Source: Agrobacterium tumefaciens (lineage in GTDB: Bacteria > Pseudomonadota > Alphaproteobacteria > Rhizobiales > Rhizobiaceae). From it: 64,000 bases of DNA. The stretch covers positions 248,001 to 312,000 of the forward strand of contig NZ_CP072309.1 of the NCBI RefSeq assembly GCF_017726655.1. The letters run 5' to 3'. A model generated the notes under the pieces. That model saw nothing but the letters and a program-made list of their open reading frames with translations, made no database searches and was not told where the DNA came from. The position numbers and the translations under genes are program-made. Positions 1-9,200 of the stretch are shown piece by piece; the first letter of the stretch is position 1, and each line of letters opens with the position of its first letter.

Positions 1-858
1 TGAAAGCCCTTCCTTGGTGTTGAAGACAAAGACCGGGAACCCGAAGGGCTTCAGCATGAGCGGCTGCGACGCCGAAGACGACTTCACCTTGTCGAAGGAT
101 TCAACGGGGATGGAATCGACGTAGTCATATTGTCCCGAGACAGCCGCCTCAACGCGTGTGTTCGGATCGGGCACCGGCACAAAGCGGATTTCATCGAGAT
201 ATTGATGGCGCGCGCCACCGTAACCGTCGCTTTCGCCGTCGCGGGATTTGTAGCCATCGAAACGAACGAGCTGGATATATTGGTCGGCCTTGCGCTCCTT
301 CAACATATAGGGGCCGGTGCCGATGAATTCGGCCATCGGCTCCGCCTGCTTTTCAGCCGGGAGAATGATGGCGGCGGAATTGTTGAAAGCGAGGAGCGAC
401 GTAAGCGGCGCATAGGGCTGCTTGAGGGTGATCGCGACCGTTCCGGCGTCGGGTGCGGAGATGTTCTCGATAAATCCGGCTGCCTGTTTGCCACGCGAGG
501 CAATCTTCATCCAGCGTCCGAGCGAGGCGACGACGTCTTCCGATGTCATGTCGCTGCCGTCATGGAATTTGATGCCCTGGCGCAGCTTGATCGTGTAGGT
601 CTTGCCATCGGCGCTAATCTCCGGCAGCGCCTCCGCCAGAAGCGGCGTCACCTTCCAGCTCTTGTCGAAGGTGTAGAGCGTTTCGAAGATATGCTGCGTG
701 ACGATGCCGACAAGATCGGCCGTTGACGCCATCGGATCGAGTGTCGGCGGCTCGCCGATCGTCGCGACATTGATCACGCCGCCCTTCTCTTGGGCCATCA
801 ACACACCCGGTGCAAGCAGCAAAGCGGCAGTGGCGAGAAATGCGAGTTTACGTCTCAT
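1..858 (-). CDS. Peptide ABC transporter substrate-binding protein, family 5 (partial, C-terminus off window)
   Basis: The periplasmic solute-binding subunit of a dipeptide/oligopeptide-type ABC importer. The reading frame is open from an ATG at 858 (minus strand) to the window edge, giving the first 286 residues. It starts MRRKLAFLATAALLLAPGVLMAQ, a clear Sec signal peptide, and continues with INVATIGEPPTLDPMAST. The LDP motif near the mature N-terminus and the later FHDGSDMTSEDVV stretch are typical of SBP_bac_5 (DppA/OppA/NikA) proteins of about 500-540 residues, so roughly 45% is missing. A GGGAG ribosome site lies just upstream. The permease and ATPase genes, if present, would be off the left edge. 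The substrate cannot be inferred. It is transcribed leftward, away from the efflux genes. Confidence 0.9.
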   Translation of the reverse strand, partial: MRRKLAFLATAALLLAPGVLMAQEKGGVINVATIGEPPTLDPMASTADLVGIVTQHIFETLYTFDKSWKVTPLLAEALPEISADGKTYTIKLRQGIKFHDGSDMTSEDVVASLGRWMKIASRGKQAAGFIENISAPDAGTVAITLKQPYAPLTSLLAFNNSAAIILPAEKQAEPMAEFIGTGPYMLKERKADQYIQLVRFDGYKSRDGESDGYGGARHQYLDEIRFVPVPDPNTRVEAAVSGQYDYVDSIPVESFDKVKSSSASQPLMLKPFGFPVFVFNTKEGLS

Positions 859-1262
859 GGTCAAGCTCCCAGCTCTTACGTGTTCCATTATTATGTTATA
901 TGCATCTTTATAACAGAATATATCGATAAGACGCCTTGTCAATCACAATGCGTGCGACGAAGCACTCGAAGATCGGGATTGTCGTCGCGGGAGTGGAAAA
1001 GGTCCGCAGCGGCCTTGTGAGGTTAGGATGTGTCTGGAGCCTCCAGATGTGGAGATGCGAGTGATACTCGCGGGGTCTGTCCTGAGCGACCAACCGTTGC
1101 ATTGCCTATGAGGCAGGGCTTTCGCTGCCCGGCAGCCATATGCGCCATTACAAAAGTTTAAGGTGATTTTGCAGCGCATTGGGTGTCTTGTGGAGGAAAG
1201 CTGCTCCCAAGGCTTGCCGCACATGTTCGGGAAACATGTAATCTCATTCGCGGAATCGTCAG
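859..1262. promoter_or_regulatory. Divergent intergenic region with AT-rich inverted repeat GTTATA-N8-TATAAC
   Basis: This is a 404-bp gap between the divergent SBP gene and the efflux operon. An AT-rich block at about 885-935 holds a perfect 6-bp inverted repeat, GTTATA at 895-900 and TATAAC at 909-914, only about 40 bp upstream of the SBP start. It is well placed for an operator or promoter of that gene. The right half (950-1262) is GC-rich and I found no convincing gene in it. Confidence 0.4.
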
Positions 1263-2537
1263 ATGAAACGTTTCTGGACCGCCCTTAGCGTTCTTGCCAT
1301 CGCAGCCGCCGGCGGCTGGTATTTCAGGGATCGCCTGCCACTCGACAAAATCCCCTATTTCAAACAGTTTGCCGTCACGCCGCAGCCAACCGGCGCGGAA
1401 ACCGCAGCGCAATCGACCCAGAACGGCCAGCCTGCCCGGCAGCAGGGGCAAAGACAAGGTGGGCGGCGCAACGGAGCACCGCCGACGGTCAGCACCATTG
1501 CCGTCAGCAAGGCGACACTGCCAATGGATGCGACAGCGACCGGTTGGGCAGTCGCAGCCGACATCACCAATATTGCACCTCTTCAAGCTGGCCTTGTCAC
1601 CGAAATCGCGGCGAAGGACGGCCAGCATATCAAGGCTGGCGATCTGATCCTCAAGATGGACGATCGCATCGCACGCGCCGCAGTGGACAAGGACAAGGCC
1701 AATATTGCCGCCGATCAGGCCACGCTTGAGCAGACGGAGGCAGCTTTCCAGCGTGCCGCGAACCTCGTCAAGCAAAGCGCCGAGTCCCAGCAGGTGCTGG
1801 ACCAGGCAAGAGCGGCCCGCGAGAGCGCCAGCGCAAAGATCGACGCGGATAAGGCAACGCTTGCATCGGATCAGGTGACGCTCGAGCATATGGAAATCCG
1901 CGCGCCCTTCGATGGCCGGCTGGGCGATATCACGGTTAGTCCCGGTGCCTATCTCAGCGCCGGCATCAATATTGTGACGATCACCAAATATGATCCCATT
2001 TCGGTAAGCTTCCGGCTTTCCCAGCGGTACCTGCCGCAATTGCGTGAAGGCATCGCGAAGGATACCGCTGTCGATGTCGATCCCGCCGCGACCGGCGGTG
2101 AGGCCATGTCCGGCGCGCTGCGTTTTTACGACAATACGGTCGACCAGGCATCCGGTACGGTCTTGGCCAAGGCGGAATTCAAGAATGATCGCGGCCTTTT
2201 GTGGCCCGGCCAGTCCGTTAATGTCACGGCTCACTTCATTTCAGACGACGAGATGATCATCGTGCCGACCGTTGCCGTGCGACCGGGGCCGAAGGGCAAC
2301 TTCGTTTATACCGTCGATAATGATCACCATGCGCATATGACCCCCGTGGAGGTCGCCCGCTCCAATGGAGATTCGACCGCCTTAGCAGGCGGCCTCAATG
2401 GCGGCGAACACGTGATCGTCGAAGGACAGTCCGGACTCGCCGATGGTCAGACTGTGGTCGAGCAGTTTTCCGATAAGGGCGGCACAGCCGGTAACCTGTC
2501 CGCCAACATCCAGCAGGACAAGGTGGGCAGCCAATGA
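1263..2537 (+). CDS. RND efflux membrane fusion (periplasmic adaptor) protein
   Basis: A periplasmic adaptor that links an inner-membrane RND pump to an outer-membrane channel. The 424-residue protein has an N-terminal membrane anchor (about residues 5-22), a Gln/Pro-rich linker, and the HlyD/AcrA split biotinyl-lipoyl fold (APLQAGLVTEIAAKDGQHIKAGDLILKMD, then IRAPFDGRLGDITVSPGAYL). Between these is a helical hairpin rich in Ala, Lys and Asp, and a beta-barrel/MPD tail follows (about residues 230-390). Length is normal for the family. It overlaps the pump gene by 4 bp (ATGA), so the two are co-translated. No TolC-like gene or TetR/MarR regulator is adjacent. The family assignment is firm but the substrate is unknown. 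Confidence 0.93.
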   Translation: MKRFWTALSVLAIAAAGGWYFRDRLPLDKIPYFKQFAVTPQPTGAETAAQSTQNGQPARQQGQRQGGRRNGAPPTVSTIAVSKATLPMDATATGWAVAADITNIAPLQAGLVTEIAAKDGQHIKAGDLILKMDDRIARAAVDKDKANIAADQATLEQTEAAFQRAANLVKQSAESQQVLDQARAARESASAKIDADKATLASDQVTLEHMEIRAPFDGRLGDITVSPGAYLSAGINIVTITKYDPISVSFRLSQRYLPQLREGIAKDTAVDVDPAATGGEAMSGALRFYDNTVDQASGTVLAKAEFKNDRGLLWPGQSVNVTAHFISDDEMIIVPTVAVRPGPKGNFVYTVDNDHHAHMTPVEVARSNGDSTALAGGLNGGEHVIVEGQSGLADGQTVVEQFSDKGGTAGNLSANIQQDKVGSQ

Positions 2538-5500
2538 TCCCAAGTTTCTGCATCAACCGCCCTGTCGCCACCACGCTTCTTGCCATCGGCCTCGTGCTGG
2601 CCGGGCTTGCGGGCTTCCGCCTGCTGCCCGTCGCCGCCCTGCCGAAGGTGGATTTTCCAACGATCAACGTCTCTTCATCGCTGTCTGGCGCTTCGCCACA
2701 AACCATGGCGACATCGGTGACGACGCCGTTGGTCAAACAATTCGAGACCATTCCAGGCGTTAGCGAAATCAGCGCCACGAACACGCTCGGCAACAGCTCG
2801 ATCGTGCTTCAGTTCGACCTCAATCGTGATATCGACGCCGCCGCGGCCGATGTTCAGGCCGCAATCTCACGCGCACAACGGCAATTGCCGAGCAACATGA
2901 CGACGACGCCGAGCTATCGCAAGACGAACCCGGCCGATGCGCCAGTGTTGCTGCTTGCCGTCAACAGCAAGGAAATGCCCACCAGCAAGGTGGATGAGAT
3001 CGCCGAAAACATCATCTCACCGCTTCTCTCCACCATCTCGGGCGTTGCCCAGGTCAGTATTTATGGCGCGCAGACCTATGCGGTCCGTATCGGTCTCGAT
3101 CCAGCGCAGCTTCAGGCAAGAGGCCTTGGTGTCGACACTGTCACAACGGCCATTGCCCAGGCCAACAATCAGGTGCCTGTCGGCGCGCTCCAGGATGATA
3201 ATCAACGGCTGACGATCGAGGCTGATACGCAGCGGACCAACGCAGACGCCTTCCGCTCGCTGGTCGTTTCAACCACCAATGGCGCAAGGATCCACCTCGG
3301 CGATATCGCCAATGTCACCGACAGCATCGACAACACCAATGCCGGCAGTTGGTTCGATGGCGACCAGGCGATCATTCTCGCCGTGCAGCGTCAGCCCGAC
3401 GCCAACACGGTAGAGGTTGTCGACGCCATCAAAGAGAAGTTGCCCGCGCTGCGGCAGCAATTACCGCCTTCTGTGAATATCAACGTGATGAACGACGCTT
3501 CGACAGCGATCAAGGATGCGATCTCCGACGTTCAGTTCACGCTGTTTCTGACCATCGGCCTTGTAGTTGCGGTCATATACCTCTTTACCGGCCACCTCAC
3601 CGCAACCATTATTCCCGGCCTTGCGGTGCCGCTGTCGCTCATCACGGCTTTCGGCATGATGTATGTGCTTGGCTACAGTATCGATAACATCTCCCTGCTC
3701 GGCCTGACTTTGTCCGTGGGGCTGGTGGTGGATGACGCGATCGTCATGCTGGAGAACATTCTGCGCCTGCATGAGGAGGGCCTGCCGATGCGCGAGGCTG
3801 CGCTGCAGGGTGCCGCGGAAGTCAGCGGCACTATCCTGTCGATGTCGGTCTCGCTGGTTGCCGTTTTCATCCCCATCCTGTTGATGGGCGGTGTGATTGG
3901 CAGGCTCTTCAACGAATTCGGCATGGTCGTCACGCTCGCGATCATGGCATCGGCGCTGGTTTCACTGACGGTGACGCCCATGCTCGCCTCGCGTCTCTCC
4001 GGCCACACTTCCAAACCGCCGGCGATCATTCGCTGGTTCGATGCCGGGTTCGAACGCACGCTGCGTGGCTATGGCCGCGCGGTCAGCTGGTGTCTTTCCC
4101 ACCGTGGTATCGTGCTCGCGTCTTTTCTCGCGTCCATCGCTGCATCTGCCTTCCTCTTTGAAACGCTGCCGTCGAGCTTTTTCCCGCAGGAAGATATTGG
4201 CCGCCTTTCCGTTTCGACACAGGCGCGAGAGGATATTTCCTATACGGCGATGCGTGATCTTCAGGCGCAGGTCGCCGACCAGATTCGGAAAAATCCGGCC
4301 GTTGTTCATGTCACTTCCATTGTCGGCGGCAATTCCCGCAACCCGCTGAACAACGGGTCGATGTTCGTGGAACTGAAACCCAAGGAAGAGCGTGCTCCGC
4401 TGAGCCAGGTGCTGGCGGAACTGGGGCAGACAACATCAAAGGTCGCAGGCATCCGCACCTACATCAATCCGCAGCAAAGCCTGCGTTTCGGCGGACGCAG
4501 CTCCGCAAGTCAATATCAGCTCGTGGTTCAGGGCCTGAACGCCGACACGACGACCGAGTGGTCGAACAAGCTGATGGAGGCGATGCGCCGCGACCACACA
4601 TTTACCTCCGTCACATCCGACGCCCAGAATGGCGCGATCGCAGCCACCATTTCGGTTGATTCAGAAAAAGCCGCGGCCTTCGGCATTACCAATGACCAGC
4701 TGCGCAAGACGCTGGAAATGTCTTTCGGCGGTTATACGGCAGCGCAAATCCAGTCGACTGGCGATAGTTACGACGTCATCGTCGAATTTGACAGCTCCAA
4801 ACCCTGGAGCGCTGATTTTCTCAGCGACATCAATATCCTCTCCGCCAAGTCAGGCGTCCTCGTTCCGCTGTCCAACTTTGCTTCGCTCACGCGCACGCAG
4901 GCGCCTGTCACCATCAACCAGACGGGCCAGCTTGTCTCCACTACCATCTCCTTCAACCTACCGGATGGGGTCGCGCTTTCCGATGCCACAAGCCGGATCG
5001 ACCAGATCAAAACGACCATCGGTCTGCCGCAGGATGTCTTCACCAGCTATGGCGGCACGGCGGCGATCTTCCAGCAGAGTCAAGGGAATACCGGCATCCT
5101 CATTTTGGCAGCTGTGTTGACGATCTACGTTGTGCTGGGCGTGCTCTATGAAAGCTTCATCCACCCGCTGACCATCCTCTCCGGCCTGCCGGCCGCTGCC
5201 TTTGGCGCACTGGTAGCGCTTAAGGTGATGGGCATGGATTTCTCGATCATTGCGCTGATCGGCCTCTTGATGCTGATCGGCATCGTCAAGAAAAATGCGA
5301 TCATGATGATCGACGTGGCAGTGGAGCTCATACGCGAAAAGGGCGAGGCGCCGGCGACCGCCATTCACGAAGCCTGCGTCCGGCGTTTCCGGCCGATCAT
5401 GATGACGACCTTCTGCGCCCTTCTCGGGGCCCTGCCCATCGCACTCGGCTCCGGCGCAAGTTCGGAACTGCGCCAACCACTTGGCATCGCGGTGGTCGGT

Positions 5501-5674
5501 GGTCTTATCGTCTCGCAATTGCTGACGCTCTTCATCACGCCCGTCATTTTTGTGGAAATGGACCGATTTGGCCGGTTCCTGTCAGGGTTGTTTTCCCGCA
5601 AGAAAAATGTCGAGCCCCATGCGCCACAGCAGGAACCGGGCGCGAAACCTGAGCCGGATTCCGTAGCGGCCTAG
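2534..5674 (+). CDS. RND multidrug efflux pump, HAE-1 family (MdtB/MdtC-like)
   Basis: The proton-driven inner-membrane pump of a tripartite efflux system. It has 1046 residues, the usual RND length, with TM1 near residues 10-28, a large periplasmic loop, TM2-6 from about residue 335, and the second half repeating the pattern. The TM4 motif GLVVDDAIVMLEN carries the paired Asp of the proton relay. The second half has the matching GIVKKNAIMMID segment with its Lys. The opening (INRPVATTLLAIGLVLAG, then PVAALPKVDFPTI) resembles MdtC more than AcrB. It is downstream of and overlaps the adaptor gene. The last 4 bp overlap the stop of the convergent IalB gene. Substrate range cannot be read from sequence. 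Confidence 0.93.
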   Translation: MIPSFCINRPVATTLLAIGLVLAGLAGFRLLPVAALPKVDFPTINVSSSLSGASPQTMATSVTTPLVKQFETIPGVSEISATNTLGNSSIVLQFDLNRDIDAAAADVQAAISRAQRQLPSNMTTTPSYRKTNPADAPVLLLAVNSKEMPTSKVDEIAENIISPLLSTISGVAQVSIYGAQTYAVRIGLDPAQLQARGLGVDTVTTAIAQANNQVPVGALQDDNQRLTIEADTQRTNADAFRSLVVSTTNGARIHLGDIANVTDSIDNTNAGSWFDGDQAIILAVQRQPDANTVEVVDAIKEKLPALRQQLPPSVNINVMNDASTAIKDAISDVQFTLFLTIGLVVAVIYLFTGHLTATIIPGLAVPLSLITAFGMMYVLGYSIDNISLLGLTLSVGLVVDDAIVMLENILRLHEEGLPMREAALQGAAEVSGTILSMSVSLVAVFIPILLMGGVIGRLFNEFGMVVTLAIMASALVSLTVTPMLASRLSGHTSKPPAIIRWFDAGFERTLRGYGRAVSWCLSHRGIVLASFLASIAASAFLFETLPSSFFPQEDIGRLSVSTQAREDISYTAMRDLQAQVADQIRKNPAVVHVTSIVGGNSRNPLNNGSMFVELKPKEERAPLSQVLAELGQTTSKVAGIRTYINPQQSLRFGGRSSASQYQLVVQGLNADTTTEWSNKLMEAMRRDHTFTSVTSDAQNGAIAATISVDSEKAAAFGITNDQLRKTLEMSFGGYTAAQIQSTGDSYDVIVEFDSSKPWSADFLSDINILSAKSGVLVPLSNFASLTRTQAPVTINQTGQLVSTTISFNLPDGVALSDATSRIDQIKTTIGLPQDVFTSYGGTAAIFQQSQGNTGILILAAVLTIYVVLGVLYESFIHPLTILSGLPAAAFGALVALKVMGMDFSIIALIGLLMLIGIVKKNAIMMIDVAVELIREKGEAPATAIHEACVRRFRPIMMTTFCALLGALPIALGSGASSELRQPLGIAVVGGLIVSQLLTLFITPVIFVEMDRFGRFLSGLFSRKKNVEPHAPQQEPGAKPEPDSVAA

Positions 5675-6252
5675 CGCATTTCCTCAAGGCGTTTCAACGC
5701 CTGGGGAAACCCTTTTCCCTGCAGCTGAAACGAGACAATGCGACCCTGCAGATCGGGCGCCTCGATTGTGAGTGTCTGTTCCGCCTTCAGCGCCGAGACC
5801 AGCTCGACAAAGGGCGAGAAGGAAACAACGCAGCCAACCGGTAAGCAAGTGCTGACCTGCACCTCCTGCAAGCGCATATTTCCCGATTTGACGGAAAAGA
5901 GCTTGGTGACGGCCAGACCAAAGGGCAGAACCATCGTGCCAGCAAGCTTCCCCGGTGCTTCTTCACCGGCGAGCCGGAACTCCACGGAAACGACGAGCTT
6001 GCGGGTCTTCTCCTCCAATTGCACCTGGGCCATCGCGCAGGTCCGCTTCGTCTCCTGCGTCGCGCCAGAGGCTTTCTCGGGGCCATCGTCATTTCCGGGT
6101 GCAGTACAGGCGAGCTGCCAGCTTCCGTGAGCCTCGTGCAAGGATGCTGCGCCTTGCGACGTCTCCTGTGCAGCTGCGATGTCGAGAGAAAATGCGACGA
6201 ACAGCAAAGTGAAAGCCATAGCACTTGCGCAACGCGTCTTTTTACACCGCAT
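5671..6252 (-). CDS. Invasion-associated locus B (IalB) family protein
   Basis: A secreted or periplasmic protein of the alphaproteobacterial IalB family (193 residues), named after the Bartonella erythrocyte-invasion protein. Its role in plant-associated bacteria is not settled. Residues 1-28 form a signal peptide (MAFTLLFVAFSLDIAAAQ). The domain follows with SWQLACTAPG, the TCAMAQ motif, and VSTCLPVGCVVSFSPF. The four Cys can form disulfides, and the GCVVSF segment is typical of the family. The ATG overlaps the autotransporter stop (TGATG, 1 bp), so translation is probably coupled and the gene belongs to that operon. The 3' end overlaps the convergent RND pump stop by 4 bp. Family assignment is good; function is open. 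Confidence 0.85.
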   Translation of the reverse strand: MRCKKTRCASAMAFTLLFVAFSLDIAAAQETSQGAASLHEAHGSWQLACTAPGNDDGPEKASGATQETKRTCAMAQVQLEEKTRKLVVSVEFRLAGEEAPGKLAGTMVLPFGLAVTKLFSVKSGNMRLQEVQVSTCLPVGCVVSFSPFVELVSALKAEQTLTIEAPDLQGRIVSFQLQGKGFPQALKRLEEMR

Positions 6253-9200
6253 CAGAAACGAACCCCAAGTTCGGCGGCAGCGGACTGATCCATCAGGCCA
6301 GCGCCGAAAACTGCACCATAACGGAATGTCAACGTGGCGGACGGCGTGAGATCGTAGCTTAGCCCCAGATTAAGTATTGCTGCGTCTCGCGAACCTGTAG
6401 TGCTCGCGATCGAAAACGCCTCCCCGCCGTCGTAGAAAAGGCTGCTGCCCATCGCAGTGTCGCCGTAATTGTGACGCCAGGCGAGATCGAACATTGCGCG
6501 GCCAAGCATGCCTCCCAGCGCGACATCCCTTGTGATGCGCGCACCGAGCGTCGTGGAAAGCTGTTCGTAGCGTGCAGACGCTGAGGACACGGCGGCGATC
6601 CCGCCTTTTTCGCCAAAAGCGTCGGTACGGCTGTTTACGTAGGCGATGTTGGCATAGGGCTCGACATGGGTCAGATCGAAATCGAAACGCCAGGCTGCTT
6701 CGGCAAAGACCTGCGACGTCGAGCCGTCATAGCTGGCGGAGAGGTTTTCGCTGAGTGTCGAGAAAGAGACAGAGCGGCGCGTATCCATATCCTGAAAGGC
6801 ATGGATCGCCCCAAACCGCAGAGACGCAGGCCCGATCATTGTGCCCGCATAAGCAGCCACATAATAACTGTCGACCTCTGCTGAAGCAGCAAATGTCGTC
6901 TGGTCAATCCTCTCGTGGCTGTAACCGCCCGCCACACCGGCGCGCCAACTTTTCCCGAGCTCACCATCAAGTCCGAAGAGAATGCCGCCGTCCTTGCTAT
7001 CAACCGATGACCCATTGCCATCGCCATCAACACGTCCACGCGACCCGAAACCACTGGTCCAGAAGCTCGGCGATCCTTCATCCTCGAACAAGAAGTCCCC
7101 GTCGTGCTTCCCATAAGCGACGGGCATGATTGGCCGTGCATCGATGCTGTCGAAGGCGCGGCGCAGCCGATCCAGAATAACGTCCCGGGTCTGGCTGCTG
7201 CGATTGACCAGGGTCATGGCAACCGACGGATGGATTTCTCCGGCAAGCTGCGAAAATGCCAGTTGCGTTTCACCGCCCTGAAGGAAAATGGCGGACTGAT
7301 ACAGGGCTGCATTTTCTCCGAGGGCCTGAACGGCGTTGGCCGCTGCTCGGGCATTTGCTGTGGTGGTTTGCGCGGCAAGAGATCCGGGGGCCGACGATGT
7401 CGGGCTGAACGACAGATAAGCGGTGCCAGTGTCGTCGCTCTTTGCGACGGTCGCGGTCAGATAGGCAAAATTCTCATCGATGCGGGCGAAAGCGCCGGTT
7501 ATGCCTCCCGTCGCAGTGAGGATCCGGTAGCGCGTGTTCAGACTGAAAGCAGATCGGTTCGTCAGCGGCGTGACGACGAGAGTTACGTCATTGGCGATTG
7601 TTACGGTGCCGTTCACCGCAAGCCTGTCGGAATTACCGGCGGTATCTATATCAACCGCATATTTGCCGCCCGCAGCGAATGTGGCGTCGCCTGTCGATGT
7701 CAACGTACCAAGCGGATTGCCCGGAGCCAGCGTACCGCCCGTACCGATAGCAAGGCCGGCAACAGTACCCGTACCGCCGAGCGTCGCGCCGTCGCCCACT
7801 GAAACCGCGCTCGCCAACGAGCCATTGACGCTCAGTTTTCCGCCTGAGACCGTCGTCGGCCCCAGATAAGTGCTGACGGCCGAGAGTTCGAGGTCGCCTG
7901 CGCCGGTCTTTTCGAAGCTGCCCGTGCCGTGAATCGCATTCGAAAGCCTCCCGGCGCCATCCACGACCAACGCCGCGTCATTGGCGATCTCGCCGGAGCC
8001 AAAGCTTCCCGCGGTTCCCTTCAAGGTACCGCCGGATATCGTAGTGCCGCCGGAATAGCTGTTGTTTCCAGAAAGCGTCGTCACGCCATTTTCCGCAACA
8101 ACGCTGCCCGCTCCCGAAATATCGGCCTTGACGAGGTAGGCAGTCTCAGAGTGATTGAAAACGATCCGGCCAGCGCCGGCTCCAAAGCTGATCGCCTGAG
8201 CATCGATGGTACCGGCCGAACGGGCCGTTTGTCCGGAAGCTGCGCCGACATTCAAGACGCCAGCCGAACCGGCAGAGGACGCAATGAGGATGGTAGGCGC
8301 CGCGAGCGCTGCGCCGCCTGTTACTTCAACGCTGCCGTCCCCGGCAGAGCCGATGACCAGGGTGTCGTCAACGGAGACGCGCGAGCCGATGCCGTTGACG
8401 AGGACGGCACCATCAGACCCCGCCGAATATCCCACGGAAAGCTGATGGGCATCGAGCGACGCACCGTTCGTCACAATCAAACTGCCGAAACCGGATTGTC
8501 CGACCGTCATGCGGCCGGAGGCCCCAAGGCCGTTATCGACGTAAGCCGTTATATTCGAGCCGGCACCGGTGATGGTCATCGTTCCCGATGAGCCGGAGAG
8601 ATCCCCCAGGACCACCTGCCCCGACCGGATATTTCCGCCGGCGCTGGCTGTAACCTCGGCCGAAGCCGTGTCCTGATAACCGGCGATCAAAGTGCCGGTC
8701 ATCGTCCAGCTGGAGCCACCGCCGGTAACGGTGACCGATGATGACGAACCGCTGAGCGCAGCGACGACACCGTTTCTACTCTCGACAGCGCCCCCGGCTT
8801 CAACCGACATCACAGCGTTGCCACTGCGACCGACGATAATGTCGCCCGCGCTGCGCAACGTGCTGCCAGCGCCGGAAATCCGGGCGGAGCCCTTACTGGC
8901 GGCACTATTGCCGAGTACGACGGCTTGACTGCTGACGATGCCGCCACCCGTGACGGTCAGGGACCCGGTGCCGGCATCGCCGATCGCAAGTCCGCCACTG
9001 CCGACCGTTAAGGCCGATCCCTCGCCATCGATGCTGGCTGCCCCGGTCGCCCCGGCAACAGAGCCGAGCCGGGCGGCGGTGCTCTTAACCGTGCCACCGG
9101 CGGTCACATTCAAGGTTCCGTTGCCGGAAGCCCCACCGGGATCGGCGACATCGCCACCGACCTGAAGATTGCCCGTGACCCATGTAGACCCGTCGCCGGC

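Noticed and set aside
943..1224. Minus-strand open frame between the SBP and efflux genes, possibly a regulator
   Set aside because: No helix-turn-helix, no ribosome site, and composition unlike a folded protein; likely chance.
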